A stretch of 25,000 nt of DNA. It comes from Chromera velia (lineage: Eukaryota; Sar; Chromeraceae). Made by a program: the position numbers and the translations under genes. Below the pieces are notes generated by a model. It was not told the origin of the DNA. It saw nothing but the letters and a program-made list of their open reading frames with translations, and made no database searches. Position 1 is the stretch's first letter. Every line of letters begins with the position of its first letter. Positions 1-12,933 of this stretch are shown here, piece by piece. Location: assembly GCA_018398765.1 (NCBI GenBank), contig JAHBMJ010001340.1, positions 1 through 25,000 on the forward strand, read 5' to 3'.

Positions 1-2202
1 GGCCCCGGCGCTGACGGCATGTGCACCACCACCAGGACCATCCGCGTCCCTGAGGTCTCCTCCCGCGATGTCCCTGTGACCACCACCACCGTCGAGAAGA
101 CCCCCTTTTCCGTTCCCGTCTCCAAGCAGGTCTCCGTGCCCGGTGCCCCCACCTGCCCCTCCGGCTCTTTCATGGAGGGTGGTGCTTGCATTGTGACTGG
201 ATCCTCCACTGAGTACTCCACTCAGTCCATCCAGACCTCCGTCAACGTCCCCACTTCCACCCCCGTGTCTTCTTCCGCTTGCCCCTCCGGCACCACCATG
301 GCTGCTGACGGCAGCTGCACTGCTCGTCTCTCCTTCCAGTCCGTGGAGCAGTCCTCTTCCCAGAAGTCTGTCCGCCTCCCCACCCTCTCCTCCAAGCCCG
401 CCACCTTCAACCTCCCCGCCACCACCCTCAGAACCGGCTCCACTTGCCCCCAGGGCACCTCCGCTCAGGCTGACGGTACCTGCACTGTGACCCTCAGAAC
501 CTCCTCCCTGGAGTCCTACGAGGTTCCTGTGTCTTCCCAGGTGCCCGTCATCTCCCAGGTCCCCCAGACCCTCACCCTCACCAAGCAGTTCCTCGTCCCC
601 TCCTACTCCTGCCCCGCTGGCACCATCGCTTCCGGCTCCGGTGCCTCCATGAGCTGCACCGTCACTCTCCCCTCCGCCTCCCCCGTCACTTCCTCCGCCC
701 CCAGAACCGTCAAGCAGGCCCGCTTCGAGAAGAGACCCGTCACCGTGACCGTCTCCAGAGTTGAGTCCACCCCCGTGTACTACTGCCCCACCGGCACTGT
801 CGAGAACGCCATGGGGGAGTGCACCACCACCATCACCATCCGCACCCCCTACACCGTCTCTGAGACCCACACCGCTTGCCCTGCCGACGCGACTGAGTAC
901 CCCGGTGCCGCCCCCGGCTCTTCCGACTCTTTCTCCGGCAAGAGCGCCGCTCCCTCCTGCAAGCGCGCCACCACCGTGACCGTCCCCGCCACTCTCCTCC
1001 CCGGCTCCAGAACTCAGAAGTCTGGCAGCTACGCCTGCCCCGAGGGCACCTCTCCCATCGGTGAGGGCGCTTCCATGACTTGCGCTGCCCCCAGCTACGA
1101 GACTGTCCCCATGGAGTCCTACACCACCTCCTCCATCGCCTACGAGACCTCCACCGTCACTGAGACCGTCCCCAAGCTCTACAGATATGAGACCCGCACT
1201 GTGACTGAGACCGCCACCACCGAGGAGGTCTACACTGTGTATGACGACATCGTCCTCGAGGAGACCTCCGTGTCTCTCTCCACCTCTTCTTACACCGAGA
1301 CCGTCCCCGCTCTCGTCTCTTACTCTGTCGCTTCTGAGTCTGAGACCGTGACTGTGTCCAACGACCGCATCAGCTACGTGTCCTGCTCTGATGCCATGTC
1401 CGGCAACTACGGACCCGGCGCTTCCCTTGCTCCCGGTGTCTCTGGCTCTTGCCTCACCGAGACCAAGTTCAGGGTTGTGACCAACTCCTACACCGAGGCC
1501 GTCCCCGCCGTCGCCACCTACTTCACCGAGGACTTCTCTGAGACCACCACCGTTGAGGAGACCTTCCAGACTTACGACACCTCCTCCATGACTGAGACTT
1601 CCCACTCCGTCTCCACCGACTACACCATCGAGGCTGTCGGCCCCAACACTCTTGTTGACTACGAGACCTCCTACGCCCCTGAGACCGTCACTGAGACTAA
1701 GATTGTCTCCACCCCCGTCCCCATGACTGAGACCGTCTCCATGATCCCAACTTACACCACCGAGACTGTGATGGAGACCGCCCACTCTGAGACCGTTGGC
1801 ACTGCCAACCAGCCCTCTACCATGATGACCTCTCAGCTCTCCTACCGCACTGAGACCATCTCCGAGACCGTCGTCCCCACCACCACTTACCGCACTGAGT
1901 CTTCCACCACTTACTCCTGCCCCGCCGGCACTGTGGACACCGGCTCTGCCTGCGCCTCCACCGTGTCCATCCCCGCTGAGTTCTCTTGCCCCGCCGGTTC
2001 CTCCTCCTCCGGCTCTGCCGCTGGCGGATGCACCAAGACCACCTACACTCAGGTGACCTCCTGCCCCGAGGGTTTCACTGACACTGGCAAGAAGTGCGTG
2101 ACCACTGCCTCCATTCCTGCCACCCCCATGGCTGCCCCCGCCCCCACCAAGTACTCCGCTCCCACCAAGCACTCCCGCCGTCACGGCCACAAGCACGACT
2201 AA
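1..2202 (+). CDS. Oocyst-wall-protein-like cysteine-repeat protein (5' partial)
   Basis: The frame is open from base 1 (GPGADG precedes the first visible Met at base 19), so that Met is internal and the true start lies upstream; 733 residues are visible before TAA at 2200-2202. Eight or more modules of the form CPxGTxxxxGxC followed by a Thr/Val-rich strand recur (for example CPSGTTMAADGSCT, CPQGTSAQADGTCT, CPTGTVENAMGECT, CPAGTVDTGSAC). Between the N- and C-terminal modules lies a cysteine-poor stretch, about residues 375-640, built on repeats such as YETxTVTETV. The protein ends in a basic, His-rich tail (HSRRHGHKHD). Paired-Cys modules of this kind are known from apicomplexan oocyst wall proteins (COWP) and their chromerid relatives, which form disulfide-linked extracellular walls. 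No intron is seen. Codon use is extreme (GAG, AAG, TTC, ACC, TCC, CTC), unlike the other genes here, suggesting very high expression. Exact family membership is inferred from spacing only. Confidence 0.8.
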   Translation, partial: GPGADGMCTTTRTIRVPEVSSRDVPVTTTTVEKTPFSVPVSKQVSVPGAPTCPSGSFMEGGACIVTGSSTEYSTQSIQTSVNVPTSTPVSSSACPSGTTMAADGSCTARLSFQSVEQSSSQKSVRLPTLSSKPATFNLPATTLRTGSTCPQGTSAQADGTCTVTLRTSSLESYEVPVSSQVPVISQVPQTLTLTKQFLVPSYSCPAGTIASGSGASMSCTVTLPSASPVTSSAPRTVKQARFEKRPVTVTVSRVESTPVYYCPTGTVENAMGECTTTITIRTPYTVSETHTACPADATEYPGAAPGSSDSFSGKSAAPSCKRATTVTVPATLLPGSRTQKSGSYACPEGTSPIGEGASMTCAAPSYETVPMESYTTSSIAYETSTVTETVPKLYRYETRTVTETATTEEVYTVYDDIVLEETSVSLSTSSYTETVPALVSYSVASESETVTVSNDRISYVSCSDAMSGNYGPGASLAPGVSGSCLTETKFRVVTNSYTEAVPAVATYFTEDFSETTTVEETFQTYDTSSMTETSHSVSTDYTIEAVGPNTLVDYETSYAPETVTETKIVSTPVPMTETVSMIPTYTTETVMETAHSETVGTANQPSTMMTSQLSYRTETISETVVPTTTYRTESSTTYSCPAGTVDTGSACASTVSIPAEFSCPAGSSSSGSAAGGCTKTTYTQVTSCPEGFTDTGKKCVTTASIPATPMAAPAPTKYSAPTKHSRRHGHKHD

Positions 2203-3677
2203 GCGCCAGGCGCTGCATAAAGGAGCACAGCAAGGCCTTGCATCAGTTTGAAGCTTCACTTTGACCGTGGAACAAAGAAAATGTGTCAGGGAAGGCTGAC
2301 TGATATGAGTTGAAGTCACGTGTGAAAGTGGTTTCAAGGCAAGAGTGCTGCATCGATCGTTTGTTAAATTCCCTCTTTTTGCGTGTCCTTTTCTGCAACT
2401 GAGTGTGTGTGACAGTATTCTGTGTGTGGGCCCGATGTGTGTCCGCCGACCGCTGATTGTTCACGTTCGTGTGCATGTGTCTGCATGGTTGCTTACCCCT
2501 TATCAAGCCCACACACAGAAGCTTGGGGCCATGCTCGTCGCTCGATAAACACGTATGAACGCCTTTTTGCAAACGACAAATTCAAGCTTCGTGTTTTGGT
2601 GGTAGCGGTTGCTCAACGCTGCATGTGTTGCCGGTTGCTGATGAGTGACATCGCTATGAATTTTAAACTTTAATTAAACCTCGGTTTGTTGATTAATGAC
2701 TGACACTCGATCAATCAAAAACGTACATAAGTTTCACTAAGAGTTTCATAGTAAGTGTTTAAACTTTGAACTTAATTTTTTTAGATAATCCTTTATGACT
2801 GGTAATAATATATCAATCAATTAAAGTTAAAACCGTAGTAGAAACCTTAGATTTACAAAATTATTATAAATTATTGTTATATAATCGTTCATAAACACTA
2901 GCATAAACAGCGTATGTTAGCTTATAGCTGGTATTAGCTTAGCACGCTGATATCACTCTTAGTTAAAAAGGTTGTTTGCATGTATTTGCGTAGGATGATT
3001 GATAATTTTAGGAAGATAGTTAGTTTGTGCTTTTTTTTTGTGTACGTGTGCTCGATTGGAAGACACTGCAATATTTACTAGTAGCTAGTTTAGTCGGACT
3101 CAGAAATTTTAAAATTCAAGAATCTTATAAAAAAATAATATAGAAATTTAGAAAGTCACCGTATTTGCATGTGAAAGGATCAAATTCTTTAAATTCTATT
3201 TCAAGCATTGAACTGCCAAGAAGATCCAAGAAGCACACTTCTATTATCAAAATTTATCAAAATTACAGTCAAATAATTTAAGTTAATAGACAATATGTCT
3301 GTGCAATTTTAAATTTTTAATGTGTTCTAGATCGAATGTGTTTACTGTTGTTAGATCTGATGCACTAAAAGAATAGACGTTTCTAGTAGCACTCTAGCCT
3401 AAAAATCTAGATCTAGATTTTTTTTTCTTTTTTCTTTTATTACTGTGCGTCGCCTGGCTAAAATACTAAAACACATACGTTTTTCATATATATTATAGTT
3501 CTATGAGTGATTATAATAGTTAAACAAATGAATTTGGCTCAAAATGCTATAAGTTGTTTGCTACTTTAAATTTAAACTTGTTTCTAAGTACGTATCTAGT
3601 AGTAATTTCAACCTAATTAAAAGGAAGCTTTCGATTTCTTATTATAGTTGTATCTTTTTACTTCTCACGGTATCCCG
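2203..3677. other. Tail-to-tail gap: 3' flank, then an AT-rich island
   Basis: Between the stop of the wall-protein gene and the stop of the minus-strand hydrolase. Bases 2203 to about 2660 have mixed composition and presumably hold the 3' UTR of the wall gene; short open frames there show no family features. From about 2660 to 3660 the sequence is strongly AT-rich with many short words such as TTTAAA, CTAG and TAGATCTAGA, homopolymer T tracts and no open frame of note. I see no coding potential, RNA gene or complete transposon in it. Composition changes abruptly back to normal at the hydrolase 3' exon. Confidence 0.6.
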
Positions 3678-7496
<3,819 letters not shown>

Positions 7497-8050
7497 TTCA
7501 ACAGGCAGATCATAAGCAAAACTGGACGGTGCTTGCACGAACTGGAATGAGGTCACGCAGCATACGCAGAGAACATTTGTGGGGTCGTGCAAGTGATCTG
7601 CGAGTACGCCGTTTACCAACTGCTTGTAAGCATTACAGCGAGCACCTGTGCAGCGGAGGCGGCTGCTTACAAAACCTTCGAGGAGAATTGAAGCTTGATC
7701 GACCCTGGGACCACTTGATGGCAGGGAGATGAGGTACTTCGATTCTGAACGAGGATTTGAGGCTTCTGCGTTTCAGTCTGAGTTTTGTTGTTCGGGACAG
7801 TTCAAGGCTTCAGAGATGTTCACAGGAGATCCAGCTTGCATGTGCATAGACTCAAAGCACTCTTTGCTTGTTCAGTGAGTCGACGTCCCTTGAGTCGGCC
7901 CTTGATGTGTAGCTAGCCTGCATGGAGTGTACGAACAACGGTTGTTTCCACACGTACATGCAGAATTACGCTAACACGTGCAACACCGGATGATCGAAAC
8001 AACTGTTGTTCCGCATGCAACACAATTAAGCTAGCTATATATATTTCTGA
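7497..8050. promoter_or_regulatory. Head-to-head gap, presumed divergent promoter
   Basis: This 554-bp gap separates the start codons of the minus-strand hydrolase and the plus-strand gene at 8051, so it should hold both promoters (inference from layout). No TATA box or other recognisable core element stands out. Its right part contains an inverted-repeat element (7910-8037) that ends just before the start codon at 8051. Extra 5' exons of the rightward gene could also lie here. Confidence 0.4.
7910..8037. repeat. Foldback element with AACAAC/GTTGTT arms
   Basis: Outer arms TAGCTAGC (7910-7917) and GCTAGCTA (8030-8037) are exact reverse complements. Inner arms at 7933-7948 and 7996-8011 are complementary at 15 of 16 positions, and each arm is itself near-palindromic (GAACAACGGTTGTTTC). 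A related sequence lies at 11130-11190, suggesting a small dispersed, possibly MITE-like, family. No target-site duplication is certain. Confidence 0.5.
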
Positions 8051-9594
8051 ATGCTGGCCATGCAGATGCATGCGGGATCGGTGAGCCTCAAACTACCTTC
8101 CGAATCTTCCCATCCTTTGAACAAAATTGGATGTTTACTTGTCCGTGCAGGTGTACGTCTACGCAGATGTGGGGCAATACCTCCACCACCTGCCTCGCCC
8201 CAACGCAGGCCCTCGAAATCTTTGGGCCTGTTTCTTGTGGTTGTTGCGGGCCCTCGTCCTCCGGGCCTGCCCTGGGGAGTGCGCGGAGGGCCTCGTCTTC
8301 AAACGGCTCTCCCTCTTCGACGGGAGGCCGGGCGAGGGGGACGGGGAGAGAGAGGCGTTCCATGAGGACGCCTTGAGGTGGGGGGCGGCAGTCTTTCTTT
8401 TTGATTATAAAACGGGGAAAAACGGGAAGCCAACGCAGGATTGAGGGAGTGGATCTCTCAGTGTGGGCTCGTCTGGGGACTAACTACGTCCTCGTGGACG
8501 ACCCCGGGGCTCTCTTCCTGTTGTTCTCCAAGGATTTCGACCTCATCGTGCCGAAGCAGGTTATTAAAGAGAAGGTCATTCCTGGAGAAACAGCAGCGAA
8601 GAGTTCTGTTCTTCCCACTCTCTCCCGCTCGGATCGGTCAGACAAGCAGTGACGCAGCGGTCGAATCCCAAATTCCATTGACAAGATGGTTATGAGGATT
8701 CGAAAAGTCGCACTCAGGGTTGTTGTCAGAAATGCACCGTTGAATGAATCTCTTTGAAATTCTCTTCTTTCGATGACATTGTGTAGGCTTCTCTTAGATC
8801 ATTCTGGTGCTTCGTGTGTCGCTTCCTCTCCGATCAGTTGATATTCCTCCGTTTCGCTGCTCGATTGCTCCCTGCAGTCATTCCGACGGAGAGGACAATC
8901 ACTCCGCCAAACACCCGAAGCGTAATGCAGAAGATTGGGACCTGGTCCAGTGAGTGACGATTTTCTTTTCAAGGTGATAAATTCAGTCTGCGTGCCCAAA
9001 ACCTTTTTTCATCTGAAGTCCCCGCCCTAGGTCCCCGCCTGCTATCCTTTTCTATAGCTCGAAGGAAGAGGAGCAATCTTCTGTCACAGAAGGAGAAAAT
9101 GTCTGTTCTCTCTTTTCTTCTGACCTCCGTTTGAAAAAATTCGCCGCTCGATTGCTCCCTGCAGGCACTCCAAGCAGGGCGAAGTTGACGTGGATCTAAA
9201 TCTGGCGGCTGCAAAATTTGGAGGTCAACACACACCCTCGGGTAGTCTTGAAGTGGTTTTGCATTCGTATGGTACTGAAGTGACTGTAGAAGTAGAGGGT
9301 CAAGAGGAGCATGCACTGTTCGCTGAATTCATTCAATTTGTTTTTCGACGTCCAAAATATGTGTAGCCTCTCTTGGATTCATAGATACAGCCAGTGATCT
9401 TTCGTGGTTTTTGAATTCAGTTCTTGCACTTTACAGAAATACAATCCACCAGAATCTCTGAAGAATTGCTAACACTTCACAAATGAAACGCTGCAGGCAC
9501 CCCCAAAACGACAGCGTCGACAGGGAGCTTCAGTTCCGACGGGGTGATCGAGGAGCTCGATGAGGATGATAACGTTATCGGAGTGCACCATTGA
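8051..9594 (+). CDS. Hypothetical protein, six exons, 237 residues
   Basis: Model: exons 8051-8080, 8151-8377, 8439-8648, 8878-8949, 9165-9241 and 9497-9594, TGA at 9592-9594; the total is 714 nt and every join keeps phase. Acceptors are GTGCAG, ACGCAG, CTGCAG, CTGCAG and CTGCAG. The exon 4 donor is GTGAGT; others are weaker. Two introns are very short (70 and 61 nt), and the 61-nt one has a poor pyrimidine tract, so that join is the least certain. The first half has a hydrophobic stretch (NLWACFLWLLRALVL) and then a globular-looking segment with GTNYVLVDDPGALFLLF and DLIVPKQVI, loosely like the end of bacterial YcxB-type domains (weak resemblance only). The second half is polar, Asp/Glu/Ser/His-rich, ending EELDEDDNVIGVHH. 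The start is tentative; a longer N-terminus with more exons is possible. Function unknown. It diverges from the hydrolase on its left. Confidence 0.55.
8846..9171 (+). repeat. Duplicated intron end and exon start
   Basis: Bases 8846-8884 and 9124-9171 match closely: CCTCCGTTT, then GCTCGATTGCTCCCTGCAG in both copies, then the first exon bases (TCATTCC versus GCACTCC). The match covers the acceptors of exons 4 and 5 of the gene at 8051-9594, and both exons begin with a His-Ser pair in the same phase. This looks like a local tandem duplication carrying a splice acceptor. Confidence 0.8.
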
Positions 9595-9832
9595 CTCAAC
9601 TTGAAGTCAGTTTCTTTTCAAATTGCTTTGTCCAGCTCCGCGTTTAGTGACGTCTCGTCTTTTCCTTGTGGTCTTGACAATGTGCTCTGTCTCTCTTCAA
9701 TGCTCTCTTTGGCACTCTTCGACATTCGTAGACCTTTCACGTGTGCCTTTCATCTTGACAATGTGACCAAAATGCCACTGCAAATGTCTTTGCTTACAGG
9801 AGGACTGTCGAAGAATCTGATGTTTGCGTGCC

Positions 9833-9896
9833 CGACTGACTGACTGACTGACTGACTGACTGACTGACTGACTAACTGACTGACTGACTGACTGAC
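9833..9896. repeat. Tetranucleotide microsatellite (GACT)n
   Basis: About 15 GACT/CTGA units with one interruption (ACTAACTG), downstream of the plus-strand gene ending at 9594. Confidence 0.95.
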
Positions 9897-11141
9897 AATG
9901 CAGACTGAAGGGGGAGAGGGTGAGGGGAGTTCACGCGAGGGGGGGGTCTGAGCCGTTGAATCACTTAAGAAAAGGGGGGGGCTTGATCCGTTTAGTTACC
10001 CGCTTTCTTCCCTTTGATTCCTTAATTCCCTTCTTCGCCTTTCCTTTCCTTCTCATGCTCCTACTTCACTCGCATGGCCAAGGTCTGGAGCCTCCCCCCT
10101 CCCTCCCTGCTTTCGTTAATTCCTCCATGCATCCATCTCTTCGATCGATCTATCGATCAATCAAAATTGAAAATTGAAATCCGTCGATTCTCTCATCAGG
10201 CCGTCTGTCCCTTGATCCATCTATCTGTTCATTAATTGATTCTACTTGCTTAAAGGATTCGTTGATTTCTCCAAATGAAGCAACCATTGAACCGTCAAGT
10301 GTGCCTACAGTTGAAAGAAGAAATGGAGCGAGAAATAAAAGAAATTTTTGGCTTACATCCCTGCAACAGAGAGAAAAAGAAGTGGACGAAAGATTTTGAA
10401 CAGAAAAAGTTCGTCTTCGAAAACGATCGGAAGAGACAGAGAGGGACCGACAAAGACATATAGAGAGAGCGCGCGGGAAAAAGAGAGAGGACAAAGGAGA
10501 GATGGGTCCGAAGGGACTGGACGTGTTCAATTTTGTGTTTTGTTTTTTTCTATATCAGGAGAGACATACTGGAATTCGAAAAAATCTTTTTGGAGGGGGA
10601 GGGGGGGGGGGTTCAATTGACAAAGGAGCCTGAGACTGTGCGAGTGGGTGAATGAAGAAATAATAAAAACGTATGTTTAAGTGCAGTGGACGAGCAAAGC
10701 GGAGCGAAAGGGGTCTCACGACAAAGATGTCATTGAACCCTCTGGCAATTCTGCGTTAAGAAAGAAAGAAGTCCTTTTTCTATGAAGTAGGGGGCAGACA
10801 TCAACTTTCAAAGGATGACATGCCGTGACATGCATGGGAACAGAAAAAAAAGATAAAAAAAGAAAAGGCAGTGAATGAATAAATGGTCTAGTAAATAGCT
10901 AGGTAAATGGTTTGATCAATTCATCGAGTCCAGTTCAGTTCGAGTTCTATCACGCATCGCATTATAGAGTACTGCATAAGCCAACATGACGGTCCGACGA
11001 ATGGCTTAATGCATGGAGAGGGGTCAATTCGGTATAATTCGGGCATCCTAGGCTCCCCATAATAACTAAAAAAAAAAAAGAAATTTGCCTACTAAAAATC
11101 TAATTAGTTTTTTTTTTTTCCCCCTTAAAACAACGTTAACA

Positions 11142-11190
11142 CCCCAACAACTGTTGTTTGGGGTATTGCATGGGTGTTGCACACTGCACA
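11142..11190. repeat. Short hairpin related to the 7910-8037 foldback element
   Basis: CCCCAACAA and TTGTTTGGGG (11142-11163) can pair around CTG, and GGTGTTGCAC follows at 11173-11182. The reverse complement of 7978-8011 carries the same order: AACAACAGTTGTTT, then about 12 bases, then GGTGTTGCAC. This points to a shared repeat family. Confidence 0.5.
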
Positions 11191-11320
11191 ACTTGCAGCA
11201 CAAGTGTTGTTAAAAAAAAAAAAAAAAAAAAATTAAATCAAAAATCAATTTTGGGCAATCACTTTTTTATTTTTCTAGGCCTAGTGCCTAGGCTAGTGAG
11301 CATCAATCTTCCTTCCGGAC

Positions 11321-11380
11321 ATTCGGCTTTGGGGTGGGAGGCCAATCCTCTGGACATCAATCCTAATCCTAATCCTAACG
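11321..11380 (+). repeat. Dispersed repeat, copy 1, ending in (CCTAAT)n
   Basis: GGGAGGCCAATCCTC, then TGGACATCAATCCTAATCC and further CCTAAT units. The reverse complement of 22650-22720 has the same order with a CCTAT tail. Both copies translate in one frame to SALGxEANPxDINP, showing that the same frame is open in each. The microsatellite tail resembles the 3' end of a non-LTR retroelement (inference). Confidence 0.65.
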
Positions 11381-12778
11381 AAATGCTCTCTCTAAGTCTC
11401 TCTTCATGAGGCATGCAATGAACTGAATTTTAAGTTACCTAGCAAATTGTCAGTAATTGCTAGCTCTCACAACAAATGAACATAGTGAGAAGGCCTAGCG
11501 TGGAACCTATCAATCAATCAATCACTAATCACTAATTAGATGGAAAAAAATATTTAAATACTATATAGCTTAAATATTCTTTTTGCAACTTTTGAAATGT
11601 ATATTTGTCCAATACATTTTCTAGTATATTTTATATGAAATACTCAGAGCTAGATGAAGGGTGAAATGCCATGCAATTGGGTGCGAACGCAAAACTGAAA
11701 GTGTTGCTGAAGATCGGCAGGGCCGGGGAAGGGCTTCTCTCTCTTTCTGGTCCTTTCTCTCTCATTTTATGCATCCCGATCTTTGCGCATGTCGGTTGAC
11801 TCACAGTCCAGCAGTAGCAGCTGCGGTGATCGATTCAGTTTTCTGGGAGAATGAACAATTGAATCAACTCATGAACCAACAAATTCATTCTGCAAGATCA
11901 GGCTGCATGTGATCGAGGTCAAGATTCGAGGGATTGACCAGAGGTCAGGAATTAATTGAAGCACCCCCGACCTTTCAATCTTATTTTTGATCGACATGGA
12001 GAGAACCAATGAAGACAGGTACGTTACCGAAGCGCACCTCCCCGAACAGCAGACGTTCTTTCAGCCCACCATCACAGACTGCTTTCGTACTCATCCAACT
12101 GTAACCGCCCGCAAGAAAGAGAAGAACAGACCTGCAAGTCTCTCTCTGGGTACTTGGATGAAGCGTCCCTCCCCCCCGCCCCCCCGCACTTTCCAGCCCC
12201 ATCCCTCCCTGCCCCAATTTGAGACGCAAGCCTTCGACTTGTTTAAGTCAGGCAAGGCACTCCCCCCAAATCCCCACATCCAAAAACCCAACCCAAATGA
12301 ACCAATTCTCCCTCCAGCCCTTTCATCCCCCCTTTTCCTTCCAAAGAAGTGAGATGAGATGAGAAGAAGTGAGTGCTCAGACAGCATGGGGCATCACTCC
12401 CCATCACAATCGCCCCCTTCGCTTTGAAGACCGTCACTGCTCGCCAACCACCTCTGACTTCTCTAAACAAAAAGACAGACGCATTCCATTTCATTCCCTT
12501 TTCCTTCACCGCTCTCCTCCATGTCACGGCGTATTAGTCCAGAAGAAGAACCGCCCCCCTCCTTGAGACAAACAAATGCATTCATTTCTCGACGACAAGA
12601 ACTATCTATGTCGTTGGTTCTTTCTGCCCCTCCCTCTCCCTCTCGGAGAAGAAAGGAAAGAGAGATGGAACCAAAGAGACTTCTTCACTCTCCCGCAAGG
12701 AAGCGGAATGGAAGAAAGAGGGGAGGGGGGGTAAGCATAGAGCAGAAGAAGAAAAGAGCTCCTTCTCTCTCATCTCTC

Positions 12779-12846
12779 TCAATGGAACGATTTGAACTTG
12801 TCCGTCTCCACCGGAGCCTGCAACGACACAACAGCCAAACAAGGTC

Positions 12847-12933
<87 letters not shown>

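Larger units (their letters stand above)
9595..12778. other. Tail-to-tail gap with repeats; no supported gene
   Basis: No convincing gene is seen. It holds a (GACT)n array near 9833-9896, a purine-rich stretch about 10320-10510, a G-run at 10593-10610, an AT-rich part about 10840-11660 with poly-A tracts, a foldback repeat near 11142-11190 and one copy of a dispersed repeat at 11321-11380. From about 12100 to 12700 the plus strand is C- and CT-rich and is probably the 3' flank of the minus-strand gene ending at 12779. A possible minus-strand exon starts at 12098 behind a good acceptor (CTGTTCTTCTCTTTCTTG...TTACAG), but it could not be joined to anything. Confidence 0.5.

Noticed and set aside
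761-979. Plus-strand proline-rich open frame inside the wall-protein gene
   Set aside because: It is a frame shadow of the C-rich codons of the wall gene and has no features of its own.
2660-3660. AT-rich island as inserted organelle DNA
   Set aside because: No recognisable organellar gene or tRNA was seen; composition alone is not evidence.
10150-10530. Minus-strand 126-residue open frame and overlapping plus-strand frames
   Set aside because: Biased, low-complexity composition, no domain, no good splice sites and no supported start.
11361-11380. CCTAAT units read as telomere sequence
   Set aside because: Only two to three units, internal, and part of a repeat whose other copy has a CCTAT tail; plant-type or chromerid telomeres would be CCCTAAA.
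11987-12352. Plus-strand 121-residue open frame, Pro/Thr-rich
   Set aside because: It arises from C-rich sequence that is probably 3' flank of the minus-strand gene; no domain or partner exon was found.
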